NCBI GenBank assembly: GCA_903890885.1
Contig: CAITCX010000127.1
Coordinates: forward strand, 1-5,656
Length of the DNA: 5,656 bases
Direction: 5' to 3'
DNA from: an uncultured Dehalococcoidia bacterium
GTDB lineage: Bacteria; Chloroflexota; Dehalococcoidia; Dehalococcoidales; UBA3254
A model generated the notes under the pieces. The model made no database searches. It was not told the origin of the DNA and worked only from the letters and a program-made list of their open reading frames with translations. The stretch's first letter is position 1. Every line of letters starts with the position of its first letter. The position numbers were made by a program, and so were the translations under genes. Shown here in pieces: positions 1-5,656 of this stretch.

Positions 1-729
1 CAAATCGAAGTCACCGAAGACCGCCCGAACTTGCAGCCCAGCTTTTTCCATTAATTCTGTTATTTCAGGTAGATTATACAAGTGGTGACTGGCCTGAATG
101 TGCCTGGTTTCAAGCTCGCTTCCCGGTTTCAACTTAAGGTTGATCGTGACTCTCCTGGTTAATTCATCATATTCAGTCAGGCTTTCCACTTGCCCGCCGC
201 GCTTATCCAGCAATGACAAATCAGGTTGGCCGGCCTGCGCTTTGATTAGCTTCAATACCTGGTCCGGATTCTCCAGGTCTAAGACCAGCTTTCCGTTCTT
301 TTTCAGGGCCTGGCGAACAGATAACAAGGTTTGAAGATCCCCTTCCTGATCTGCGAAATAACCAAAGGATGTAAAGATGCTGATCGCGGCGTCGAAACGG
401 TTGCGCACCCCTATGCGGCGCATATTGCCCTGTATCCACTCGATTTCCAGATCTGCCAGAGCAGCTTTCTTACCGGCCGACTTCAATAAATCGCCGGAAA
501 AATCCAATCCAGTCAACCGATAGCCGCGCTTAGCCAGTGGAATAGCGATGCGACCCGGGCCACAACCTACATCGAGGATGCGACTGCGAACCGGCAGTCC
601 GAGCAACTGAACTATGCCTTCCACCTCACGCCGGGTATCCTGCTTTTTATGCGCATAGACCTTTTTCCAATCGGCCTCAAACCCCGTCTCCCACCATTCC
701 GGAGAGATGTTATGTAAATTATTTTTCAA
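1..729 (-). CDS. Class I SAM-dependent methyltransferase (partial, C-terminus beyond left edge)
   Basis: The reverse strand reads open for 243 codons from a TTG at 729-727 down to base 1, with no stop. I chose TTG because a GAGG ribosome-binding site (740-737) lies 7 bases upstream, a strong promoter lies just beyond it, and there is no in-frame ATG near the N-terminus. The protein begins LKNNLHNISPEWWETGFEAD (initiator read as Met). SAM-binding motif I is ILDVGCGPGR at about residues 51-60. The acidic end of strand beta-2 is LTGLDFS (D76). Motif IV is near FDAAISIFTSFGYF (about 112-125), followed by KKNGKLVLDLENP. These features are diagnostic of the Methyltransf_11/25 fold. The read part ends in GLQVRAVFGDFDL, which in this family lies close to the C-terminus, so probably only some 10-25 residues are missing. 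The substrate cannot be inferred. The gene diverges from proB and is likely a cytosolic small-molecule methyltransferase. Confidence 0.9.
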   Translation of the reverse strand, partial: MKNNLHNISPEWWETGFEADWKKVYAHKKQDTRREVEGIVQLLGLPVRSRILDVGCGPGRIAIPLAKRGYRLTGLDFSGDLLKSAGKKAALADLEIEWIQGNMRRIGVRNRFDAAISIFTSFGYFADQEGDLQTLLSVRQALKKNGKLVLDLENPDQVLKLIKAQAGQPDLSLLDKRGGQVESLTEYDELTRRVTINLKLKPGSELETRHIQASHHLYNLPEITELMEKAGLQVRAVFGDFDL

Positions 730-755
730 ATCTTCGCCTCGGATAATAATGATAT

Positions 756-784
756 ATTATACCTTCAGACGGCAATAGTGTCAT
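756..784 (-). promoter_or_regulatory. Sigma-70/A-type promoter for the methyltransferase gene
   Basis: On the reverse strand there is a -35 box ATGACA (784-779, 5 of 6 consensus), a 17-base spacer, and a perfect -10 TATAAT (761-756). Transcription would begin near 749, giving a leader of about 20 bases that includes the GAGG ribosome-binding site. Box quality and exact spacing make this a convincing promoter and support the TTG start. Confidence 0.72.
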
Positions 785-810
785 GCCTGCAAGCTAATGT
801 TTGAATCTTG

Positions 811-828
811 TTGGGGTCTTAACACCAA
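811..828. repeat. Imperfect inverted repeat in the divergent methyltransferase/proB intergenic region
   Basis: TTGGGGT (811-817) and ACACCAA (822-828) pair at 6 of 7 positions across a 4-base spacer. The element lies between the two divergent promoters, upstream of both predicted transcription starts. If functional it would therefore act as a DNA-binding site rather than an RNA hairpin. Repeats of this quality arise by chance fairly often in AT-rich spacers, so confidence is low. Confidence 0.25.
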
Positions 829-847
829 TATTATCTACAAATGTGTG

Positions 848-876
848 TTGTTCATTATAACTTAGATTGATATAAT
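848..876 (+). promoter_or_regulatory. Extended -10 promoter for proBA
   Basis: A perfect -10 box TATAAT (871-876) is preceded by TGA (868-870), giving the extended -10 element TGnTATAAT. The best -35 at 17-base spacing is TTGTTC (848-853), which matches only the first three bases. A weak -35 is tolerated when an extended -10 is present. Transcription would begin near 883, leaving a leader of about 29 bases before the proB GTG. That leader is too short for a riboswitch or attenuator, so any regulation is more likely by a protein at the DNA. Confidence 0.65.
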
Positions 877-890
877 GAGTTTGATCTAAG
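861..890. repeat. Perfect 7-bp inverted repeat bracketing the proB -10 box (candidate operator)
   Basis: CTTAGAT (861-867) and its exact reverse complement ATCTAAG (884-890) flank a 16-base spacer that contains the extended -10 box and reach past the predicted transcription start near 883. A dimeric repressor bound here would block polymerase. The geometry is plainly visible; the regulatory role is inference. A perfect 7-mer repeat with a flexible spacer is expected by chance about once per several hundred bases. Confidence 0.4.
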
Positions 891-911
891 AAGCAGGGGA
901 AACTTGAAGAA

Positions 912-2045
912 GTGAAAGCGAAAAAAGACGAAATTCAATACAAACGTATTGTAGCCAAGTTCGGCACCAGTCTGCTTACGAGCGGCAGCGATCACCTGGA
1001 CCCCGGAATGATGTCCGAACTGGTGCGCCAGCTGGCTGGTTTGCACAGCCAGGACATCGAGCTTTCCGTTGTCACATCGGGTGCTGTGGCTTGCGGCCGT
1101 TATAAATTAGGACTACCCAAAAAGATCAAAGGTATTCCCTACAAGCAGGTATTATCTTCGGTCGGACAGAGCTATTTGATGTCCATCTACGAAAAACTAT
1201 TTGATAAATACAACATCAATATTGCTCAGGCCTTGCTCACCAGAGCAGTACTCTGCGACCGGGCCGGGTATTTAAATGCCCGCAATACCCTGCTGGCGCT
1301 AATCGAACTCAACGTTATCGGCATTGTGAATGAGAATGATGTGGTGGCTATCGAAGAAATCCAGGGCGCCCGTTTCGGTGACAACGACAATCTGTCTGCC
1401 ATGGTTGCTAACTTGATAGACGCCGATTTATTGATTATTTTAAGCGATATCGAAGGTCTGTATACTGCCGATCCCAGAAGCGATCCTGAAGCGCAATTAA
1501 TCAAAGAAGTTAAAAGGATTGATGAGAAAATCTTTACGCTGGCGGGCGGCAGCCGTTCCGGACTGGGCACCGGCGGGATGTTGACCAAATTGCAGGCCGC
1601 TAAGATGGCCACTGCCTGTGGGATTACGGTGATAATAGCTAAAGGCACCGAGAAAGATGTTTTAACCAGGTTAATTTCGGGAGAATCTATTGGTACGCGC
1701 TTTTTACCCACCGCCAGTAAGCTTGAAAGCCGGGAACGCTGGATGCTGGCCGGTCTTTCCGCCAAGGGAAAACTATTTGTAGATGCTGGAGCAGTCGAAG
1801 CATTAAACAAGAAGGGAAGCAGTTTACTGGCTGCCGGGATTGTAAATGTTGAAGGGGAATTTGAACGGGGTGACATGGTGGATGTGTTTAATATCCAGGG
1901 AAACCGCCTGGGATCAGGCATCACTAACTACCAGGCCAGTGATGTCAAAACTATCAAAGGACTACATTCCCGCAAAATTGCCGGCATCCTGGGATTCGAT
2001 TACGGAGCGGAAGTAATTCACCGTAATAATCTGGTGATGGTCTAA
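912..2045 (+). CDS. proB: Glutamate 5-kinase (gamma-glutamyl kinase) with C-terminal PUA domain
   Basis: ProB phosphorylates L-glutamate with ATP to gamma-glutamyl phosphate, the committed step of proline synthesis in the cytosol. At 377 residues it matches full-length two-domain ProB (E. coli 367). An amino-acid-kinase domain fills about residues 11-265: VAKFGTS (14-20, phosphate-binding Lys16), VTSGAVA (54-60), the glutamate-site NENDVVA (140-146) and FGDNDN (155-160), LSDIEGLYTADPR (177-189), and GTGGMLTKLQAAK (219-231). A PUA domain follows (about 284-365), with GSSLLAAGI and the FERGD stretch. The start is GTG at 912, with AGGGGA (895-900) 11 bases upstream; an in-frame stop at 882-884 excludes much longer versions. 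proA follows after 34 bases, so the two are probably one operon. ProB enzymes are classically feedback-inhibited by proline; I infer this here by family only. Confidence 0.97.
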   Translation: MKAKKDEIQYKRIVAKFGTSLLTSGSDHLDPGMMSELVRQLAGLHSQDIELSVVTSGAVACGRYKLGLPKKIKGIPYKQVLSSVGQSYLMSIYEKLFDKYNINIAQALLTRAVLCDRAGYLNARNTLLALIELNVIGIVNENDVVAIEEIQGARFGDNDNLSAMVANLIDADLLIILSDIEGLYTADPRSDPEAQLIKEVKRIDEKIFTLAGGSRSGLGTGGMLTKLQAAKMATACGITVIIAKGTEKDVLTRLISGESIGTRFLPTASKLESRERWMLAGLSAKGKLFVDAGAVEALNKKGSSLLAAGIVNVEGEFERGDMVDVFNIQGNRLGSGITNYQASDVKTIKGLHSRKIAGILGFDYGAEVIHRNNLVMV

Positions 2046-2079
2046 CTATCCATTATTTCGGTCGCATTGGAGAAGATGA

Positions 2080-3354
2080 ATGAAAGATTTATATGCGGAA
2101 TTAGAAGGAAAAGCCAGAGCAGCCAGGGCAGCTTCACGCCGTCTGGCCTTCATATCCACGGAAATTAAGAATAAAGCTTTATCCAATATATCCAAAGATC
2201 TGATAACGCATAAAGAAGAGATATTGGCCGCTAACAGTCTGGATTACCGCCAGGCAGAGGCTGCGGGTATGAATGCGGCTTTGCTGGACAGGCTCATGTT
2301 AAACGAGACCAGATTGGATAGTATGGCCAGAGATGTAATGACTGTGGCTGCCCTGCAGGACCCCGTAGGTGAAATGTCGGATAACAGGACATTACCTAAC
2401 GGCCTGGTTATCGGAAAAAAGCGGGTGCCCCTGGGGGTAATAGGTTCCATTTATGAAAGCCGGCCAAATGTTACCATTGATATCTCGGTTTTGTGTCTGA
2501 AATCCGGCAATGCGGTAATTTTGCGTGGCGGCAAGGAGACTCTCCACTCCAATAAAGCCCTGGTTAAAGTGGTACAGGAAGCTGCTTACCGCGCCGGTAT
2601 TCCGGATGGAGCCATACAGTTTATAGATAATACTGATCATGCCCTGGTAGAACACATGCTGAAATTAAACCAATACATAGACCTGATCATTCCGCGCGGC
2701 GGCGCCGGTCTCATCAAGTTTGTGGCTGAAACGGCCAATATGCCGGTGGTAACCGGCGGCATCGGGGTCTGCCATACCTATATCGATAAAAGCGCCGATA
2801 TTAAAAATGCGTTAGCCATCGTTTATAACGCCAAAGTGCAGAGGCCCACAGTGTGTAACGCCCTGGATTCTGTGATCGTGCACCAGGATATCGCCGCTCA
2901 ATATCTGCCCTTAATGGGAGATGAGTTGAACAAAGGCGGGGTAGAAATGCACTGCGATGAGCGGTCACTGGCAATCCTCAGAAAAAACCAGAATCTTACA
3001 CTCAAAGCCGCCGTGCCGGAAGATTGGGGCAAAGAATTTCTGGCCTTAATCGCGGCCATTAAAGTCGTAGACTCGCTGGATGAGGCACTGGCTCACATTG
3101 AAAAATATGGGTCAGGACACTCTGAAGCGATTGTTACCGAAGATTATACTTCTGGAATGCGTTTTTTAAACGAGGTGGATGCAGCCTGTGTTTATCTTAA
3201 TGCCAGCACGCGTTTCACCGACGGCGGCCAGTTTGGCCTGGGAGCGGAGGTAGGCATCAGCACACAAAAATTCCATGCCAGAGGGCCTCTCGGACTGCGC
3301 GAATTAACCACCTATAAATGGATCATTTTCGGCAGGGGCCAGATCCGGCCTTAG
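2080..3354 (+). CDS. proA: Glutamate-5-semialdehyde dehydrogenase (gamma-glutamyl phosphate reductase)
   Basis: ProA reduces gamma-glutamyl phosphate with NADPH to glutamate-5-semialdehyde, which cyclises spontaneously to pyrroline-5-carboxylate, the substrate of ProC (not in this window). The protein has 424 residues, close to the E. coli enzyme (417). It has the aldehyde-dehydrogenase-like fold: a cofactor-binding stretch around residues 118-160 (GVIGSIYESRPNVT, then AVILRGGKE), LIIPRGGAGLI (202-212), the catalytic cysteine Cys259 in RPTVCNALDS, and the C-terminal signatures NASTRFTDGGQFGLGAE (374-390) and HARGPLGLRELTT (399-411). The start is ATG at 2080 with GGAG (2069-2072) 7 bases upstream; the ATG at 2076 is out of frame. 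The labile product of ProB is usually channelled to ProA, which fits co-expression. The stop lies one base from the end of the convergent rph. Confidence 0.97.
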   Translation: MKDLYAELEGKARAARAASRRLAFISTEIKNKALSNISKDLITHKEEILAANSLDYRQAEAAGMNAALLDRLMLNETRLDSMARDVMTVAALQDPVGEMSDNRTLPNGLVIGKKRVPLGVIGSIYESRPNVTIDISVLCLKSGNAVILRGGKETLHSNKALVKVVQEAAYRAGIPDGAIQFIDNTDHALVEHMLKLNQYIDLIIPRGGAGLIKFVAETANMPVVTGGIGVCHTYIDKSADIKNALAIVYNAKVQRPTVCNALDSVIVHQDIAAQYLPLMGDELNKGGVEMHCDERSLAILRKNQNLTLKAAVPEDWGKEFLALIAAIKVVDSLDEALAHIEKYGSGHSEAIVTEDYTSGMRFLNEVDAACVYLNASTRFTDGGQFGLGAEVGISTQKFHARGPLGLRELTTYKWIIFGRGQIRP

Positions 3355-3355
3355 C

Positions 3356-4081
3356 TTAAAGAGTCTGGATAACAGCTTTCTGAACATCGAATAATTGCTG
3401 AATACCGCCCTGAGCCAGTTCAATTAATCCATCCAGAGAACTTTTAGAAAAGGTTTTATTCTCAGCTGTGCCCTGAACTTCTACGAAATTGCCCTGATCA
3501 GTCATTACCACATTAAAATCCACTTCAGCCTGGGAATCCTCGGCGTAACATAAATCCAGCATCATGTAGCTGCGAACAATGCCTACGCTGGTGGCTGCCA
3601 CCGCGTTTTTCAAAGGGATAGCGGATATCATACCGTTGGATTTCATGTGTTTGAGCGCCTGGTATAAGGCCACATATGAGCCTGTGATGGAAGCGGTGCG
3701 AGTACCACCGTCGGCCTGAATGACATCGCAATCAACTATTAACTGTCTTTCACCCAGGGCATCCAGATCGGTAATCGATCTTAAAGAACGCCCGATCAAA
3801 CGCTGGATTTCCTGGCTGCGGCCGTTAATCCGGCCCTGGCTGGAGTCTCTTTGAGTACGGGTCAGAGTAGCGCGAGGAAGCATTGAATATTCTGCCGTAA
3901 CCCAGCCCTTGCCGGTACCCTTCAAAAAGGGCGGAACACGGTCGTCCAGAGTTACCGCGCATATGACATGGGTATTACCCATTTCTATTAACACCGAACC
4001 CTCGGCATAGCTGAGGTAACCGGGAGTTATTTTAACATTTCTAAGCTGATTGAAGCTGCGGCCATCGCCTCTTTTTACCAC
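3356..4081 (-). CDS. rph: Ribonuclease PH (tRNA 3'-end phosphorolytic exonuclease)
   Basis: RNase PH trims nucleotides 3' to the CCA end of tRNA precursors, and helps turn over structured RNA, using phosphate and releasing nucleoside diphosphates; it works as a hexameric ring. The 241 residues are full length (family about 238-260). Signatures in order: RGDGRSFNQLR (4-14), the stretch VPPFLKGTGKGWVTAEYSML (49-68), a basic patch around GRSQEIQRLIGRSLR (87-101), the phosphate-binding DGGTRTASITG (124-134), and the metal-site acidic pair in AEDSQAEVDFN (Asp182 and Asp188). The start is GTG at 4081-4079, with AAGGAGAA (4095-4088) close upstream. The partner gene often found downstream of rph (rdgB, an XTP/dITP pyrophosphatase) is absent here: rph ends head-on against proA. 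It appears to be a single-gene transcript. Confidence 0.97.
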   Translation of the reverse strand: MVKRGDGRSFNQLRNVKITPGYLSYAEGSVLIEMGNTHVICAVTLDDRVPPFLKGTGKGWVTAEYSMLPRATLTRTQRDSSQGRINGRSQEIQRLIGRSLRSITDLDALGERQLIVDCDVIQADGGTRTASITGSYVALYQALKHMKSNGMISAIPLKNAVAATSVGIVRSYMMLDLCYAEDSQAEVDFNVVMTDQGNFVEVQGTAENKTFSKSSLDGLIELAQGGIQQLFDVQKAVIQTL

Positions 4082-4114
4082 GTTTGATTCTCCTTATTGC
4101 TTTGATACCTCCGC

Positions 4115-4143
4115 AGTATAGCACAAAACCATAGCGGGCTGAA
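4115..4143 (-). promoter_or_regulatory. Extended -10 promoter for rph
   Basis: On the reverse strand the -10 box TATACT (4120-4115, 5 of 6 consensus) is preceded by TGC, forming an extended -10. A poor -35 TTCAGC (4143-4138) sits 17 bases upstream. Predicted transcription starts near 4108, giving a leader of about 26 bases carrying the AAGGAGAA ribosome-binding site. Confidence 0.5.
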
Positions 4144-4147
4144 TCTG

Positions 4148-4177
4148 GCTATTCTACTTGACAGGTATTGGAATAGC
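4148..4177. repeat. Perfect 7-bp inverted repeat bracketing the LOG promoter -35 box (candidate operator)
   Basis: GCTATTC (4148-4154) and its exact reverse complement GAATAGC (4171-4177) are separated by 16 bases that include the TTGACA -35 box. It lies upstream of the predicted LOG transcript start, so it could work only at the DNA level. The 7-16-7 spacing equals that of the repeat over the proB promoter, though the arm sequences differ. A function is inferred, not shown. Confidence 0.38.
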
Positions 4178-4186
4178 ACATATGCT
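4158..4186 (+). promoter_or_regulatory. Sigma-70/A-type promoter for the LOG/beta-CASP operon
   Basis: A perfect -35 TTGACA (4158-4163) is followed by a 17-base spacer and a -10 TATGCT (4181-4186, 4 of 6 consensus). Predicted initiation is near 4193, about 36 bases before the ATG at 4229. It diverges from the rph promoter, and the two -35 regions are about 15 bases apart, so the two polymerases could interfere with each other. Confidence 0.65.
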
Positions 4187-4228
4187 TTGTAAATAGATTT
4201 ATTTCTGCATGCCTATTTGAGGAGACTC

Positions 4229-4906
4229 ATGAATGATAAATTTGAGATAAACCAGCTAGCCAAAGAAGACTCATGGCGTTTGTTCCGGATTATCGGAGAA
4301 CTGGTGGAAGGTTTCGACCGTTTATCAGGCATTGAGCCTGCGGTGACTATCTACGGAGCGGCACGTCTGCAGCCGGGTACGTATGATTATGAAAAGACCC
4401 GCGAGATCGCCTATTTGATTGGCAAAGAGGGTTTTAATGTCATTACCGGCGGCGGCCCCGGCGCGATGGAAGCTGCCAATCTGGGTGCCCATGAAGCCGG
4501 AGTGAAGTCGATCGGGCTGAATATACAATTGCCTGAAGAACAAGTGAGCAACGCCTTCACCAATGTTTCGCTAAGTTTCAATCACTTCTTTGCCCGTAAA
4601 ATTATGCTGGTTAAATACTCAACTGCCTTTATTATCATACCGGGCGGAATGGGAACTCTGGACGAATTGACCGAGGTGCTCACTCTTATACAAACCAAGA
4701 AAATAAAACCCTTCCCGGTGATTCTGTTCAATTCTGCCTACTGGAAAGGATTTCTGGAATGGCTGCAAGGACAGGCACTGGCTAATGGTTATATTACTGA
4801 TGATGATCTCAAGCTGCTTAGATTAAGCGATGAGCCTAAAGAGGTAGTAGATATCATCACATCCTGGTATTTAAGACAGGCTATTACTGGAAGGCAGGCT
4901 ATATAA
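4229..4906 (+). CDS. LOG family (TIGR00730-type) Rossmann-fold protein, probable nucleoside 5'-monophosphate phosphoribohydrolase
   Basis: Characterised LOG proteins cleave the N-glycosidic bond of nucleoside 5'-monophosphates (AMP or cytokinin ribotides), releasing free base and ribose 5-phosphate; many bacterial homologues were once misannotated as lysine decarboxylases. The 225-residue protein has the two family motifs, GGGPGAMEAAN (74-84) and PGGMGTLDE (138-146). The likely catalytic pair is Arg123 (in FARK) and Glu146. A preceding helical segment (about residues 1-35) is typical of the longer bacterial branch. I chose ATG 4229: an earlier in-frame TTG at 4217 overlaps the ribosome-binding site GAGGAGA (4219-4225) and is unlikely to be the start. 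The stop codon overlaps the start of the next gene, implying translational coupling. The true substrate is unknown, and cytokinin production should not be assumed. Confidence 0.9.
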   Translation: MNDKFEINQLAKEDSWRLFRIIGELVEGFDRLSGIEPAVTIYGAARLQPGTYDYEKTREIAYLIGKEGFNVITGGGPGAMEAANLGAHEAGVKSIGLNIQLPEEQVSNAFTNVSLSFNHFFARKIMLVKYSTAFIIIPGGMGTLDELTEVLTLIQTKKIKPFPVILFNSAYWKGFLEWLQGQALANGYITDDDLKLLRLSDEPKEVVDIITSWYLRQAITGRQAI

Positions 4907-5656
4907 TGATAAAAATTACTTTTACAGGCGCAGTGGGAAATGTCACCGGTTCCAGGCATTTGATAGAAACAGATAATCATAAAATCCTGCTGGATTGCGG
5001 TTTATATCAAGGCAGACGTAAGGACACCTATGAAATAAACCTGAATTTTCCATTCGATCCGGCCTCCATAGACAGTTTAATCCTGTCCCACGCCCACATC
5101 GATCATATCGGTAATGTGCCTAACCTGGTTAAAAAGGGTTTTAACGGGGATATCCACTGCACTCTGGCAACCGCCGATCTGGTTAACATTATGCTAATGG
5201 ATTCTGCGCATATTCAAGAGAATGACATAAACTTTGTCAACAAAATACGCGGGAAACATCATCAACCACCGGTAGACCCTTTATATACCACGAGAGACAT
5301 ACCACCTGTGATTAATCTACTGCAAGGCCACGGCTATGATCGCTATTTTAACCTGGATGGCAGCAAAGCTGTTTTCCGAGATGCCGGCCATATAATCGGC
5401 TCGGCCAGCACTATTATTGAATTCGAGAACAACGGCCGCCCCTTGAAACTATGTTATACAGGCGATCTGGGGCGTCCCAATTTACCGATTATCCGCGATC
5501 CTGCCCCAGTCACCGATGCAGATATACTAATCATTGAAAGCACTTACGGCAACAGGCTGCACCAGGATATAACCCAGATGGGCACCAGGCTGGCAAGAAT
5601 CATTAACGAAACGGTTAAAAGAGGCGGCAAGATTATTGTACCCGCCTTTGCGCTGG
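4906..5656 (+). CDS. Metallo-beta-lactamase/beta-CASP ribonuclease, CPSF73-like (partial, C-terminus beyond right edge)
   Basis: The frame is open from ATG 4906 to the window end (250 codons). It is a zinc-dependent nuclease of the MBL-fold RNA-processing family related to archaeal/eukaryotic CPSF73 and bacterial TTHA0252-like RNases. Visible motifs: N-terminal GAVGNVTGSRHLIE (8-21), LLDCGLYQG (28-36), zinc motif 2 HAHIDH (62-67), motif 3 His162 in DAGHIIGSAS, motif 4 Asp187 in YTGDLGR, and beta-CASP motif A with Glu211 in IIESTYGNR. The remaining beta-CASP motifs and the C-terminal RMMBL region should lie downstream; the family is usually about 430-540 residues, so roughly half is shown. No KH domain precedes the MBL domain, unlike archaeal CPSF-KH proteins. 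A possible ribosome-binding site GGAAGG (4889-4894) lies 11 bases upstream. The start overlaps the LOG stop as TAATG. Confidence 0.93.
   Translation, partial: MIKITFTGAVGNVTGSRHLIETDNHKILLDCGLYQGRRKDTYEINLNFPFDPASIDSLILSHAHIDHIGNVPNLVKKGFNGDIHCTLATADLVNIMLMDSAHIQENDINFVNKIRGKHHQPPVDPLYTTRDIPPVINLLQGHGYDRYFNLDGSKAVFRDAGHIIGSASTIIEFENNGRPLKLCYTGDLGRPNLPIIRDPAPVTDADILIIESTYGNRLHQDITQMGTRLARIINETVKRGGKIIVPAFAL

Noticed and set aside
98..439. Short ATG-started open frames (98-334 plus, 221-439 minus)
   Set aside because: Both overlap the methyltransferase in other frames; their translations show no domain and neither is needed to explain the region.
883..911. T-box or other riboswitch ahead of proB
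   Set aside because: The predicted leader is only about 29 bases, and I see no T-box sequence, specifier stem or antiterminator in the 182-base spacer.
1226..1924. 232-codon open frame on the reverse strand inside proB
   Set aside because: It lies wholly antisense to a well-supported proB, has a Ser/Pro/Ala/Ile-rich translation with no recognisable domain, and has no good ribosome-binding site that I could see. It is best explained as a shadow of proB codon usage.
3336..3352. GGCC-AGATCC-GGCC mini-hairpin at the end of proA as a possible terminator
   Set aside because: The stem is only 4 bp and is not followed by a T-run on either strand, so it does not qualify as an intrinsic terminator.
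4191..4204. AAATA-GATT-TATTT small inverted repeat in the LOG leader
   Set aside because: The stem is five AT pairs, too weak to form a stable RNA structure, and is expected by chance in AT-rich sequence.
4217..4228. Upstream TTG start for the LOG gene adding four residues
   Set aside because: The TTG AGG AGA CTC stretch contains the Shine-Dalgarno sequence for the ATG at 4229, so it is leader, not coding.

Overview
This is a bacterial chromosomal window of mid-range base composition (roughly 45-50% GC by eye), densely packed with six protein genes. Shine-Dalgarno sites are strong, starts are mixed (ATG, GTG and TTG), and promoters resemble the sigma-70/sigma-A type. The proB-proA pair, RNase PH, the LOG-family protein and the beta-CASP nuclease would all fit an anaerobic Clostridia-like or Chloroflexota (Dehalococcoidia-like) bacterium. 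That assignment is a weak impression from protein style, since no marker in the window fixes the taxon.

Layout: (1) 1-729, minus strand: a class I SAM-dependent methyltransferase with a TTG start, whose C-terminus runs off the left edge. (2) 730-911: a divergent regulatory region with a good promoter facing each way and two inverted repeats. (3) 912-2045 and 2080-3354, plus strand: proB and proA, the first two steps of proline synthesis from glutamate. (4) 3356-4081, minus strand: rph (RNase PH), convergent with proA and separated from it by one base. (5) 4082-4228: a second divergent regulatory region with a promoter facing each way and another inverted repeat. (6) 4229-4906, plus strand: a LOG-family (TIGR00730-type) Rossmann-fold protein. 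(7) 4906-5656, plus strand: a metallo-beta-lactamase/beta-CASP ribonuclease whose start codon overlaps the LOG stop codon (TAATG); it is cut off by the right edge.

How the genes work together: ProB and ProA form one proline pathway unit. RNase PH and the beta-CASP protein both act on RNA, and the LOG protein probably acts on nucleoside monophosphates. The right half may therefore be a loose RNA/nucleotide-metabolism neighbourhood, though the two halves are transcribed divergently. I see no mobile element, CRISPR array, tRNA, rRNA, phage gene or toxin-antitoxin pair. Nothing here amounts to an undescribed system. The most unusual observations are regulatory: two perfect 7-bp inverted repeats, each with a 16-bp spacer, one overlapping the proB promoter and the other the LOG promoter.
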